Under the pieces are notes generated by a model. That model saw only the letters and a program-made list of their open reading frames with translations, had not been told where the DNA came from and made no database searches. 64,000 bases of DNA. Source: Streptomyces cacaoi (GTDB lineage Bacteria > Actinomycetota > Actinomycetes > Streptomycetales > Streptomycetaceae). Position numbers and translations under genes: made by a program. Location: assembly GCF_006539165.1 (NCBI RefSeq), contig NZ_BJMM01000003.1, positions 434,001 to 498,000 of the forward strand, read 5' to 3'. Positions 26,776 to 34,349 of this stretch are shown one piece after another; position 1 is the first letter of the stretch, and the number at the start of each line of letters is the position of its first letter.

Positions 26776-27935
26776 CAGGACCCCAGGGGGCGCAGCAGGG
26801 AGCGGGAGATGATGTGGCGCTGGATCTCGCTGGTGCCGTCCCAGATGCGCTCGACCCGTGCGTCACGCCAGTACCGCTCGACGGGCAGTTCCGCCATCAG
26901 TCCCATCCCGCCGAAGATCTGCACCGCCCGGTCGGTGATGCGGGCCAGCGCCTCGGTGGCGTACAGCTTCGCCATGGCCACGTCCCGGTCGGTCATGGTG
27001 CCCTGGTCCTGCTTCCAGGCGGCGCGCAGCGTCAGCAGCTCGGCCGCCTCCAGCTCGGTGGCCATGTCGGCGAGCGGAAAGCCCACGCCCTGGAACCGGC
27101 CGATGGGCTGCCCGAACTGCTCGCGCTCGGCCGCCCACCGGGTGGTCATCTCCAGCACGCGGCGGGCCCGTCCCACGCTGGTGGCCGCGACCGACAGCCG
27201 GCTGGCGCCCAGCCATTCGCCCATCAGCTCGAAGCCCTTGCCTTCCTCGCCGAGCCGCTGCGTCTCGGGCAGGCGGACGTCGGTGAAGGAGAGTTCGCAC
27301 TGGTGGTATCCGCGGTGCGAGACGCAGGAGGAGCCGCGCCGCACCTCGACGCCGGGCGCGTCGAGATCCACGAGGAACGCGGTGATCAGGCTCTTGGTGC
27401 CGCGGGCCGTCTGCTCGGTGCCGGTCGCGGCGAACAGCACGGCGAAATCGGCGGCGTCGGCATGGCTGATGAAGTGCTTGGTGCCGTTGAGGACATAGCC
27501 GTCGCCGGAGCGTTCGGCGCGTGTCGTCATGCCGCGGACGTCCGACCCGGCGCCCGGCTCCGTCATGGCGAGGCAGTCGTGCCGTTCGCCCCGGACGGCC
27601 GGGAGGAGATACCGCTCCCGCTGCTCGCCGCGGCACGCCTGGAGAATGTTGCTGGGGCGGGCGACGAGCATCTGCAACGCGTAGCTGGTCGCTCCGAGTT
27701 CCCGCTCGACGAGCGTCATGCTCACCGCGTCGAGCCCGGCGCCGCCCAGCTCCACCGGCATGTTCGCGGCGTACAGCCCTGCGTCGAGCGCCTTCTCGCG
27801 GATGCGCCGCGCCAGTTCGGGCGGCACCTCGTCCTTCTGCTCCACCTCGTCGGCGTGCGGGTCGAGTTCCGTGGTGACGAACCGGCGGACCGTGTCCACG
27901 ATCATCCGCTGCTCGTCCGTGAGCGCGAAGTGCAT
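26775..27935 (-). CDS. Acyl-CoA dehydrogenase
   Basis: A 386-residue FAD enzyme of the acyl-CoA dehydrogenase family. FALTDEQRMIVDTVRRFV opens the N-terminal helical domain; CLAMTEPGAGSDVRGMTT is the flavin-contact beta-domain signature; RYWRDARVERIWDGTSEIQ closes the C-terminal domain. At the usual catalytic-base position (YEGTS in medium-chain enzymes) the residue is Asp (WDGTS), a conservative change. I chose the ATG at 27935 (MHFALTD); GGAG and AGGGAA lie upstream. It is the second gene of the operon. The set with a thioesterase, ligase and crotonase resembles crotonobetaine/carnitine or other branched-acid degradation. Confidence 0.88.
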   Translation of the reverse strand: MHFALTDEQRMIVDTVRRFVTTELDPHADEVEQKDEVPPELARRIREKALDAGLYAANMPVELGGAGLDAVSMTLVERELGATSYALQMLVARPSNILQACRGEQRERYLLPAVRGERHDCLAMTEPGAGSDVRGMTTRAERSGDGYVLNGTKHFISHADAADFAVLFAATGTEQTARGTKSLITAFLVDLDAPGVEVRRGSSCVSHRGYHQCELSFTDVRLPETQRLGEEGKGFELMGEWLGASRLSVAATSVGRARRVLEMTTRWAAEREQFGQPIGRFQGVGFPLADMATELEAAELLTLRAAWKQDQGTMTDRDVAMAKLYATEALARITDRAVQIFGGMGLMAELPVERYWRDARVERIWDGTSEIQRHIISRSLLRPLGS

Positions 27936-27949
27936 TTCCCTGGCTCTCC

Positions 27950-28519
27950 TCACGTGTTCCGGTCGCGTCGAATGCCCATCGGCCTGCCGACCACGTCGGG
28001 CACCGGGGCGCGGGAATGGGCGGCGAGGATCGCCCCCAGCCGCCGCTGGAGTTCCTCGGGCAGGGGGCAGGAGCGCCCCTGGGCGGCGTCCACGTGCACG
28101 AGCATCTGCTCGGCCGTGGCGAGCAGGGTGCCGTCGGCGCCGTGCCGCATCTCATGGAAGAGATGGATCCGCTTGGCGTCGAAGTCCAGCAGCCGCAGGC
28201 CGAGTTCGAGCGGTTCGCCCTCGGCCGCCTCCCGCTTGTTGTGCAGGTGCGACTCGACCGTGTACAGCGACCGCCCGCCGGCCCGGTACTCCTCGCCGAT
28301 GCCGAGGTACCGGAAGAAGGCGTCCGAGTTGTCGCCGAAGACGAGCAAGTAGCACGACTCGCTCATGTGCCCGTTGTAGTCGACCCATTGGGGCCGCACC
28401 GGCGTCCTGTGCAGCCGCAGCGGGACGGGGATCTCCCGCTCGTCGTCCCAGGCCCGGTGCCCCGTGCCCTCGTAGGGCGTCACCACCCGGTCGGGTTGCC
28501 TGTCGTCCGCCGCGTTCAT
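27950..28519 (-). CDS. Acyl-CoA thioesterase (4HBT/hotdog family)
   Basis: A 189-residue hotdog-fold thioesterase. PQWVDYNGHMSESCYLLVFG is the conserved region with the catalytic Asp/Asn-Gly-His-Met pattern; RSLYTVESHLHNKREA and LFHEMRHG also match. This WVDYNGHM subgroup includes the thioesterases found with carnitine and betainyl-CoA degradation genes. It is the first gene of the acyl-CoA operon, 205 bases from the divergent IclR regulator. The next gene begins 15 bases downstream. It would release the free acid from a CoA thioester formed in the pathway or relieve CoA trapping. Confidence 0.83.
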   Translation of the reverse strand: MNAADDRQPDRVVTPYEGTGHRAWDDEREIPVPLRLHRTPVRPQWVDYNGHMSESCYLLVFGDNSDAFFRYLGIGEEYRAGGRSLYTVESHLHNKREAAEGEPLELGLRLLDFDAKRIHLFHEMRHGADGTLLATAEQMLVHVDAAQGRSCPLPEELQRRLGAILAAHSRAPVPDVVGRPMGIRRDRNT

Positions 28520-28555
28520 CCGGCCGTCCTCATGCGTCGGCTCCGTTCCTCACGT

Positions 28556-28590
28556 GTTCATAATGTGCGGCGCGCGCTCGCATGATGAAC
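28556..28590. promoter_or_regulatory. Candidate IclR operator upstream of the acyl-CoA operon
   Basis: Inverted repeat GTTCATAATG ... CATGATGAAC (28556-28565 and 28581-28590), one mismatch between the arms and a 15-base spacer. It lies 37 bases upstream of the thioesterase start and is the only AT-rich symmetrical element in the 205-base gap to the divergent IclR gene. Confidence 0.6.
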
Positions 28591-28724
28591 GTACGGAGAG
28601 GGTGACGCTCCCGTCAAGGGCAGCGCCGGACCGCGGCCGCGGCCCCGCACACGGCCCGTGCCGGGCGCCGCGTGCGGGCCCATTACGCTGCCCGGAGCAC
28701 CAGGAACGCGGCAGGAGGCATCGG

Positions 28725-29588
28725 ATGGCAGCGGCACACGCCCCCGGAGAACAGCAACAGGCACAGCCGGCGGGCGGGCGGGTGCAGGCGCTGGAGCGGG
28801 CCATCGCCCTGCTCAACGCCGTCGCGGCCAGCGCGCCGAAGGGACGGCCCGTGGCGGAACTCGCCGTCGAGTGCGGCCTCAACCGGGCCACCGCCTGGCG
28901 GCTGCTCGCCACCCTGGAACACCACGCGATGGTCGACCGCGACCCGCTGACCAACCGCTACACCATCGGCTCCGCCATCACGACGATGGCCGCGACGGCA
29001 GGCACCGAGGGCCTCATCCGCCGCGCCCACCCCGTACTTGAACAGCTGTGCCACGAGACCGGCGAGACGGCCAACCTCGCCGTGGCCCAGCGCCTGGGAC
29101 TGACCTACGTGGACGAGGTGACACCGCCCGTCGTCCTCACGGCACGCTGGCTGGGCCGGCAGGTCCCCATCCACGCCACCTCGGCGGGCAAGGCCCTGCT
29201 GGCATGGCTCCCGGCCGACGAGGTCGAGGCCATGCTGTCCGGCCCGCTGGCGGAGTTCACCGAGACCACCCGCACCGACCGGGAGAGCCTGCACGCCGAA
29301 CTCGCCGAGATCCGCGCCCAGGGCTACAGCGTCAGCGTCGGCGAACTCGAACAGCAGCTGTACGGCGTCGCGGCGCCCGTGCTCGACTCCTGGCGGCGTC
29401 CCGTGGCCGTGGTCAGCGTGTGGGGCCCCAGCGACCGGGTCCCCCGGTCACGCTTCGCCGAACTCGGCACCCGGGCCCGGCGGGCCGCCGAGGAGATCAG
29501 CGAACTCCTCGGCGGCACCGCCTCCGCGCGGCCCGCGGGGCCGGCGCCCGGCCGCACGGACCCGGCCGGGGAACACCGCAGCGCCTGA
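28725..29588 (+). CDS. IclR family transcriptional regulator
   Basis: A 287-residue regulator: winged HTH at about 20-85 (RVQALERAIALLNAVAA, then VAELAVECGLNRATAWRLLA) and a GAF-like effector domain ending in the conserved YGVAAPVLD region. Such proteins control aromatic or organic-acid catabolism. AGGAGG lies 7 bases before the ATG at 28725, which fixes the start although the frame is open upstream. It is divergent from the thioesterase-dehydrogenase-ligase-crotonase operon, with an inverted repeat between them, so that operon is the most likely target. Confidence 0.9.
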   Translation: MAAAHAPGEQQQAQPAGGRVQALERAIALLNAVAASAPKGRPVAELAVECGLNRATAWRLLATLEHHAMVDRDPLTNRYTIGSAITTMAATAGTEGLIRRAHPVLEQLCHETGETANLAVAQRLGLTYVDEVTPPVVLTARWLGRQVPIHATSAGKALLAWLPADEVEAMLSGPLAEFTETTRTDRESLHAELAEIRAQGYSVSVGELEQQLYGVAAPVLDSWRRPVAVVSVWGPSDRVPRSRFAELGTRARRAAEEISELLGGTASARPAGPAPGRTDPAGEHRSA

Positions 29589-29610
29589 CCGGGCCACGGC
29601 GGCGGCCCGG
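29589..29610. terminator. Short hairpin between IclR and serine hydrolase genes
   Basis: Stem CCGGGCC / GGCCCGG (7 base pairs) with an 8-base loop, directly after the IclR stop and before the end of the convergent serine hydrolase gene. It may serve as a terminator; the stem is short. Confidence 0.4.
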
Positions 29611-29631
29611 CCCCCGGCGCGCGGACAGCCG

Positions 29632-31041
29632 TCACTTGCCGGGGCTCTTCGAGGGGATCGGCTGCCCCAGCATGCGGCAGACCGCGCCCTCCACGACCGC
29701 CTTGTTCGCGGTCGCGGCGGCCTTCTCCTTGACGCCGAAGTTCGTGCTCGTCAGCACCGCGACGCTGCGCCGGCCGTGCCCGTCGGTGTAGATCTCGCTG
29801 GAGTACCCGGGCAGCCCGCCGGTGTGGCCCCAGACGGTGCCGCAGGCGGTGTCCACCTTGATCAGCCCGAGCCCGTAGGCGCCGCCCTCCTCGGGCGCCG
29901 GCACGGTGGTGCGCATCTGCTTCATCTGCGCCTTCGGCAGCAGCTTGCCGGACATCAGCGCCGTCATGAACCGCTGCCAGTCCTGCGCGGTCGACACCAT
30001 GCCGCCCGCCGCCCAGGCCCAGCTCGGATCGATGTCCGTGGTACCGACGTTGTGCCCGGGCCGCCGGGGCCCGGCGAAGCCGACACCGTCGGGCACCTCC
30101 ACCGTCCCCGAGAGAATCTTCTTCAGCCGCGCCGCGTCCGGCTCGTAGCCGTTCACATGCCGCTTCTCGTCCTTCCAGGACGCGTCCGTGGCCAGGAACG
30201 AGTGCTTCATCCCCAGCGGCCCGGTGATCTTCTGCTCGATCAGCTGCGCCACGGTGCTGCCCGTGGCCTTCTCCAGGATCAGCCCCAGAGCGAGGTAGTT
30301 GGCGTTGCTGTACGAGTACTTCTCACCCGGCCCGGCCGGCGGGTCCTGCTCGGGAGTGACGGCGAGCAGCTCCTCCGGCTTCCAGGTGCGTTTCTCCTGA
30401 CCCGTGAGGGACGGCAGGAACTCCGGCGTCAGCAGGAAGTCCCCCAGACCGCTGGTGTGGTTGAGCAGCATCCGCACGGTGATGTCAGCGCCGCCCTCGA
30501 CCTTCCCGGGCAGCCACTTCTCCACCGGGTCGTCCAGCCCGATCTTCTTCTCCGCCACCTGCTGGAGGACGAGCGTCGCCGTCATGGTCTTGGTGTTGGA
30601 CCCGACTCTGAACCGGTCGTCGGGGGCGATGCGGTGGTCGTCCTTCGTCCAGTCGGCCTGGCGGGCGATCTCCACGGGCTTTCCCTCGCCGCGGTCCACC
30701 CGGACGATCACGCCCAGCGAGCCACCGTCGGCCGCCTTCTGCACGAGCCCGGCCAGCGCCTTGTCCGACGGCGCGCCCCCGCCCTGCTCGACCGAGGCCT
30801 TCGCCGCGCCGGGCTCCGCGTCCGAACACCCCACGAGCGCACCGGCCATCCCGGTCGCCAGCGCCACCGTCAGCGCACCGCGCAGGAGCCGGCGGCGGGA
30901 CGCGGAGCGCGAGGCGACGCGGGACGCGGTGCGTACGGACCCGGGGTGTCCGGGGGAGTCGGGGTACGCGGGGTACGCGGGGCACGCGGGGCACACAGTG
31001 GAATCGGGGGACTCGGAGGACGTGGAAGGCACAGCGGACAC
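29632..31041 (-). CDS. Serine hydrolase lipoprotein (beta-lactamase/D-Ala-D-Ala carboxypeptidase-like)
   Basis: A 469-residue penicillin-binding-type serine hydrolase (class C beta-lactamase family). SNTK holds the nucleophilic Ser and Lys of the SxxK motif, YSNANY supplies the YxN motif, and HTGG near residue 400 replaces the third (KTG-type) box. The N-terminus has an Arg-rich stretch (SRRRLLRG), a hydrophobic segment and a lipobox LVGC, so it is a membrane-anchored lipoprotein, possibly exported by the Tat pathway. I chose the GTG at 31041 because AAGGGA lies upstream. It may trim peptidoglycan stems or hydrolyse esters; length and motifs are normal for the family. Confidence 0.85.
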   Translation of the reverse strand: MSAVPSTSSESPDSTVCPACPAYPAYPDSPGHPGSVRTASRVASRSASRRRLLRGALTVALATGMAGALVGCSDAEPGAAKASVEQGGGAPSDKALAGLVQKAADGGSLGVIVRVDRGEGKPVEIARQADWTKDDHRIAPDDRFRVGSNTKTMTATLVLQQVAEKKIGLDDPVEKWLPGKVEGGADITVRMLLNHTSGLGDFLLTPEFLPSLTGQEKRTWKPEELLAVTPEQDPPAGPGEKYSYSNANYLALGLILEKATGSTVAQLIEQKITGPLGMKHSFLATDASWKDEKRHVNGYEPDAARLKKILSGTVEVPDGVGFAGPRRPGHNVGTTDIDPSWAWAAGGMVSTAQDWQRFMTALMSGKLLPKAQMKQMRTTVPAPEEGGAYGLGLIKVDTACGTVWGHTGGLPGYSSEIYTDGHGRRSVAVLTSTNFGVKEKAAATANKAVVEGAVCRMLGQPIPSKSPGK

Positions 31042-31305
31042 GGGAATTCCCTTCGGCGCAGGACAGTTGCTTCGTGCGCCGGGTCCCGGGCCCGGGCCTC
31101 CCGGACGCCGTTGGGTCGCCCGGCCGGACAACTGCCCCGCGCACAGCGACCATTCAGCCGCAGCCGACGGCCCGGCACATCGCTCGATGGCGGGCCTTCG
31201 GCAGGCCCCAGGTCATTCCAAGGAGTGACACCGCCTCGCACGGCCTCGCACGGCCCCGCACCGGCCGACGCTGCGGCGCACGCCCCACGCCGCCCCCCCC
31301 GGCCG

Positions 31306-31971
31306 TCAGACCAGCGTGTTCCTGGCCAGCACCGCGGCCTGTGCCCGGCTCTGGCAGCCGGTCTTCGTGAGCATGCGGCTGACGTGCGTCTTCACCGTGT
31401 GCAGACTCACCACCAGCCGATCCGCGATCTCCGTGTTGCTCAATCCGTCCGCGACCAGCCGCAGCACGTCCCGCTCCCGGTCCGTGAGATCCCGCAGCCG
31501 GGCCAACTCCTGGTCACTGGGTCTGGGCCGGGCGCTCAGATGCCTTTCGATGATGCGGCGGGTCACCGCCGGGCTCAGCGCGCTGTGCCCGGCCGCCGGC
31601 GCCCGCACCGCCCCGGTCAGCTCCTCGTAGGAACTGTTCTTGAGCAGGAACCCGGACGCCCCCGCCGCCAGCGCCTCGTCGACGTACTCGTCCAGGTCGA
31701 ACGTCGTCAGCATCAGCACCCGGCTCCGGCCGGGGCCGAGCAGCCGTCGGCGGCCCAGCTCGGCCAGCGTCCACAGCCCGTTCCGGCGCGGCATACGGAT
31801 GTCCAGCAGCACCACGGCCGGGCTCAGCCGCGCACACTCCTCGACGGCCGTCTCGCCGTCACCCGCCACGCCCGCCACGGCCAGATCGGCCTGGCTGTCC
31901 AGGATCGCGCTCAACCCGGCCCGGATGACCGGCTCGTCGTCCACCACGAGCACACTGATCTGTTCAGGCAC
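31306..31971 (-). CDS. NarL/LuxR-type response regulator
   Basis: A 221-residue two-component response regulator. The receiver domain (residues 1-120) has the acidic pair D11-D12, phosphoacceptor Asp57 (VVLLDIRMP), and the conserved Thr/Lys switch residues (LTTFD, LKNSS). The C-terminal LuxR HTH reads LTDRERDVLRLVADGLSN followed by TVKTHVSRMLTK. It is encoded directly after its histidine kinase with an 8-base overlap, so the pair is cotranscribed. Target genes are not evident; the convergent neighbour is a serine hydrolase lipoprotein. Confidence 0.92.
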   Translation of the reverse strand: MPEQISVLVVDDEPVIRAGLSAILDSQADLAVAGVAGDGETAVEECARLSPAVVLLDIRMPRRNGLWTLAELGRRRLLGPGRSRVLMLTTFDLDEYVDEALAAGASGFLLKNSSYEELTGAVRAPAAGHSALSPAVTRRIIERHLSARPRPSDQELARLRDLTDRERDVLRLVADGLSNTEIADRLVVSLHTVKTHVSRMLTKTGCQSRAQAAVLARNTLV

Positions 31972-33172
31972 CGGCCTTCACCCACGGCTCCCACGGCAGC
32001 GTCGCGACGACACGGAAGCCGCCGTCACCGGTCGGCTCGGCGGTCAGCTCACCGCCCACCGCGCCCACCCGCTCCCGCATGCTGACCAGGCCGAGCCCCG
32101 TCCCCGCGCCGGCCGCGCCGCGCCGCTCGCCGCGGCTGTTCTCCACCTCGCACCGCAGCCGGCCGGCCCCACCGTCCACGGTGAGCCGCACCGGCGCCCC
32201 CGGAGCGTGCCGGCGTGCGTTGGCCAGCGCCTCCTGTACGACGCGGTACCCCGCCGTCTGCACCGGGGCGGGCACCGACTCCAGCGCGCTCCCCGTCGTT
32301 CCCATCCGCACCTCGACCGTTCCTCCCGCGGATCGATGACTGTCCAGCAGTTCGGCCAACTCCCCGAGCCCCGGCAGCGGTTGCAGGGGCGCGGCCTCCG
32401 CCGGGTCGCGCAGCATACGCAGCAGATCCCGCAGCTCACCGCTGCTCTGCCGGCCCGCCGCCGCCAGATCGTCGACCCGGGGCCTCGCCCACTCGGGCAG
32501 CTCGCCGCCACGGGCCCGCAGCGCCTCCGCGTGCACGACGAGCAGGGTCAGCGAGTGCGCGACCACGTCGTGCATCTCGCGGGCGATCCGGGCCCGCTCC
32601 CGCTGTGCGGCCTGCGCCGCCTCCAGCCGCCGCGCCCGGCCCGCCTCGGCCGCACGCTGCTCGGCGGCGGCCAGCAGCGCCCGCCGGGAACGCGCCGCGA
32701 AGCCCATCGCCCACGCCAGCGGCAGGGGAGCCAGGACGGCGAGGACGTCCAGGCCGCCCCGGTACTCGGCGGATCCGGTCGTCATCCGGTTCCCCGCCAG
32801 GCCCAGCACGGCCAGTACGGCGGCGCCGGCCAGCGCCGCCCCCGTGCGCCTGCCGCTCGTGCCGTGGCTGCCGAGGTTGTACAGCAGCACCGCGAGCGGC
32901 ACGAACACCAGCGGGGTCAGCTTCGCCCCCTCGCTCGCGCTGCCCACCAGCGCCGCGACGAGCGCACCGAACGCCGTGACGAACGCCGTCGCCGGCCGGT
33001 GACGGCGCAGCACCAGCAGCAGCGCGGCCACCGTCTCGTAAGCGGCGAGCGCCGCCCACGCCACCCCCGACGTGTCGACATGCGGCTGCGACAGCAGCGG
33101 CGGCAGGACCGTCAGAGCGACCAGACCGGCGTCGGCGGCACCGCGGGGCCACCTGCCCTCAAGCACTCTCAT
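31964..33172 (-). CDS. Two-component sensor histidine kinase (HisKA_3 type)
   Basis: A 402-residue sensor kinase. The N-terminal half has about six hydrophobic segments (LVALTVLPPLLSQ, WAALAAYETVAALLLVL, TAFVTAFGALVAALVG and others) with no large extracellular domain, so it probably senses the membrane itself. The phosphoacceptor is His201 in REMHDVVAHS, typical of the HisKA_3 group that pairs with NarL regulators. The ATP-binding domain ends with GTGLGLVSMRERV. I chose the ATG at 33172 (MRVLEGRW); the longer frame reaches into a non-coding region. It overlaps the response regulator gene by 8 bases. Confidence 0.9.
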   Translation of the reverse strand: MRVLEGRWPRGAADAGLVALTVLPPLLSQPHVDTSGVAWAALAAYETVAALLLVLRRHRPATAFVTAFGALVAALVGSASEGAKLTPLVFVPLAVLLYNLGSHGTSGRRTGAALAGAAVLAVLGLAGNRMTTGSAEYRGGLDVLAVLAPLPLAWAMGFAARSRRALLAAAEQRAAEAGRARRLEAAQAAQRERARIAREMHDVVAHSLTLLVVHAEALRARGGELPEWARPRVDDLAAAGRQSSGELRDLLRMLRDPAEAAPLQPLPGLGELAELLDSHRSAGGTVEVRMGTTGSALESVPAPVQTAGYRVVQEALANARRHAPGAPVRLTVDGGAGRLRCEVENSRGERRGAAGAGTGLGLVSMRERVGAVGGELTAEPTGDGGFRVVATLPWEPWVKAGA

Positions 33173-33591
33173 CCGGCCGACACTATGCGCTCCCGCCGGA
33201 CACCTCGTCACTCCTAAGAGCGACTCCCGGCCCCTGCTCGATGTGCGGACGGGCCACGGCGACGACCGGGACCGGTGTCGCGGCGGACAGGGCGGAAGCC
33301 GGGGGACACGTGTGCCCCGGGCCATCCGGAAAACACACACCCGGCACTCGGGAAATTCTACCCGTACCTCGCCGCAGAGTACCGTGCCGAACTCATGGCA
33401 AACAGTGGGTGCATGCTACCGGCAGCCGTACCGGAATTCCCTTCCGAGTTCTCCCGCCTCCCCTTTTCTTATTTCTTTGGGCAACGAATTCCGCTGGTCA
33501 CACTTTTGGGTGTATCCGGTTCCTCTCCGAAAGGTGACGGGTATCCACACTTTGTAGCGAACTTTGCGGAGCGCCAAGGTGCCGACATGGG
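33173..33591. promoter_or_regulatory. AT-richer leader region before the cyclodipeptide operon
   Basis: About 420 bases without a gene. From about 33460 to 33570 base composition drops sharply in GC compared with the rest of the window (for example CCCCTTTTCTTATTTCTTTG). The words CACACTTT and GTATCC each occur twice there, in opposite order. This is where the promoter of the cyclodipeptide synthase operon should lie, and the composition is consistent with recently acquired DNA. No specific operator can be assigned. Confidence 0.45.
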
Positions 33592-34323
33592 ATGGTGGGG
33601 GACATGTGCGAGGGCGCCGATGTGCCCGGACCGACGAGCGGTGCCCATTTCTCGGTAAGCCCGATCACAGCCCGGTGCAAGGATATCTGGGAACGCGGAG
33701 AACATATTCTGGTCGGCGTCAGCACCGGCAACGGATACTTCAACCGGGTGCGTTTGACGCGACTTCTCGAATGGCTCCAGAACCACTTCTCCGCGGTCGA
33801 TGTCGTCTATGCCGACATGCATATCGACACCTCTCTCATCGCCCTTGGCTGTGAGGAGTCGGAGGCGCGCCGACGGGCGAAGAAGAGAGTCTCCCAGGTA
33901 CGCCGAAGGGTGCGCCAGGCGCTGTCGGCGGTGGAGGACTCGCCGACCGAGTTCCGCGCCCACGCGCTGTCCGACTTCGCGGACTCTCCCGTGTACAAAG
34001 CCCTCGGGGCCCGCGTCGACCGCGCCCTGGCCGAGGAGGACGGCCTGTCCACGGCCTGCCACGACATGGTGCGCAGCTTCCTGTCCGGACAGCCGGGCGG
34101 AGAGGGGGAGTTGACGGCCGAACAGATCGAAGCCGGGCTCAGTTACGTACGGGCCGAGATGCCGTTCCTCGTGGACACCCCCGCCCTGCTGGGGGTCCCG
34201 TCCTCGGTGAGCTGCTACCACATGGAGGCGCAGGTCTGGCGGGCCCTGCGCCGGCCCGGAGCCGGTCTGCGCGCTGCGCCCGGGCAGGCTTTCGCGGTCG
34301 TCGCGCCGGTGGACGAATCCTGA
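33592..34323 (+). CDS. Cyclodipeptide synthase (NYH subfamily)
   Basis: A 243-residue aminoacyl-tRNA-dependent cyclodipeptide synthase, which joins two aminoacyl groups taken from tRNAs into a diketopiperazine. Catalytic residues align with AlbC at a constant offset of seven: nucleophile Ser44 (VGVSTGN), Asn47, Tyr185 and Glu189 (SYVRAEMPF), and Tyr209-His210 (SCYHME); Asn-Tyr-His defines the NYH subfamily. A basic helix (RRRAKKRVSQVRRRVRQ, 93-109) would bind tRNA. The ATG at 33592 has AAGGTG upstream; an in-frame ATG at 33604 follows GGGGGA. It is first in an operon with a CYP121-like P450 and a methyltransferase. The CYP121-like partner suggests an aromatic product such as cyclo-Tyr-Tyr, but this is inference. 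Confidence 0.92.
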   Translation: MVGDMCEGADVPGPTSGAHFSVSPITARCKDIWERGEHILVGVSTGNGYFNRVRLTRLLEWLQNHFSAVDVVYADMHIDTSLIALGCEESEARRRAKKRVSQVRRRVRQALSAVEDSPTEFRAHALSDFADSPVYKALGARVDRALAEEDGLSTACHDMVRSFLSGQPGGEGELTAEQIEAGLSYVRAEMPFLVDTPALLGVPSSVSCYHMEAQVWRALRRPGAGLRAAPGQAFAVVAPVDES

Positions 34324-34349
34324 AGACGGCATTCGACGGAAGGAACGCG

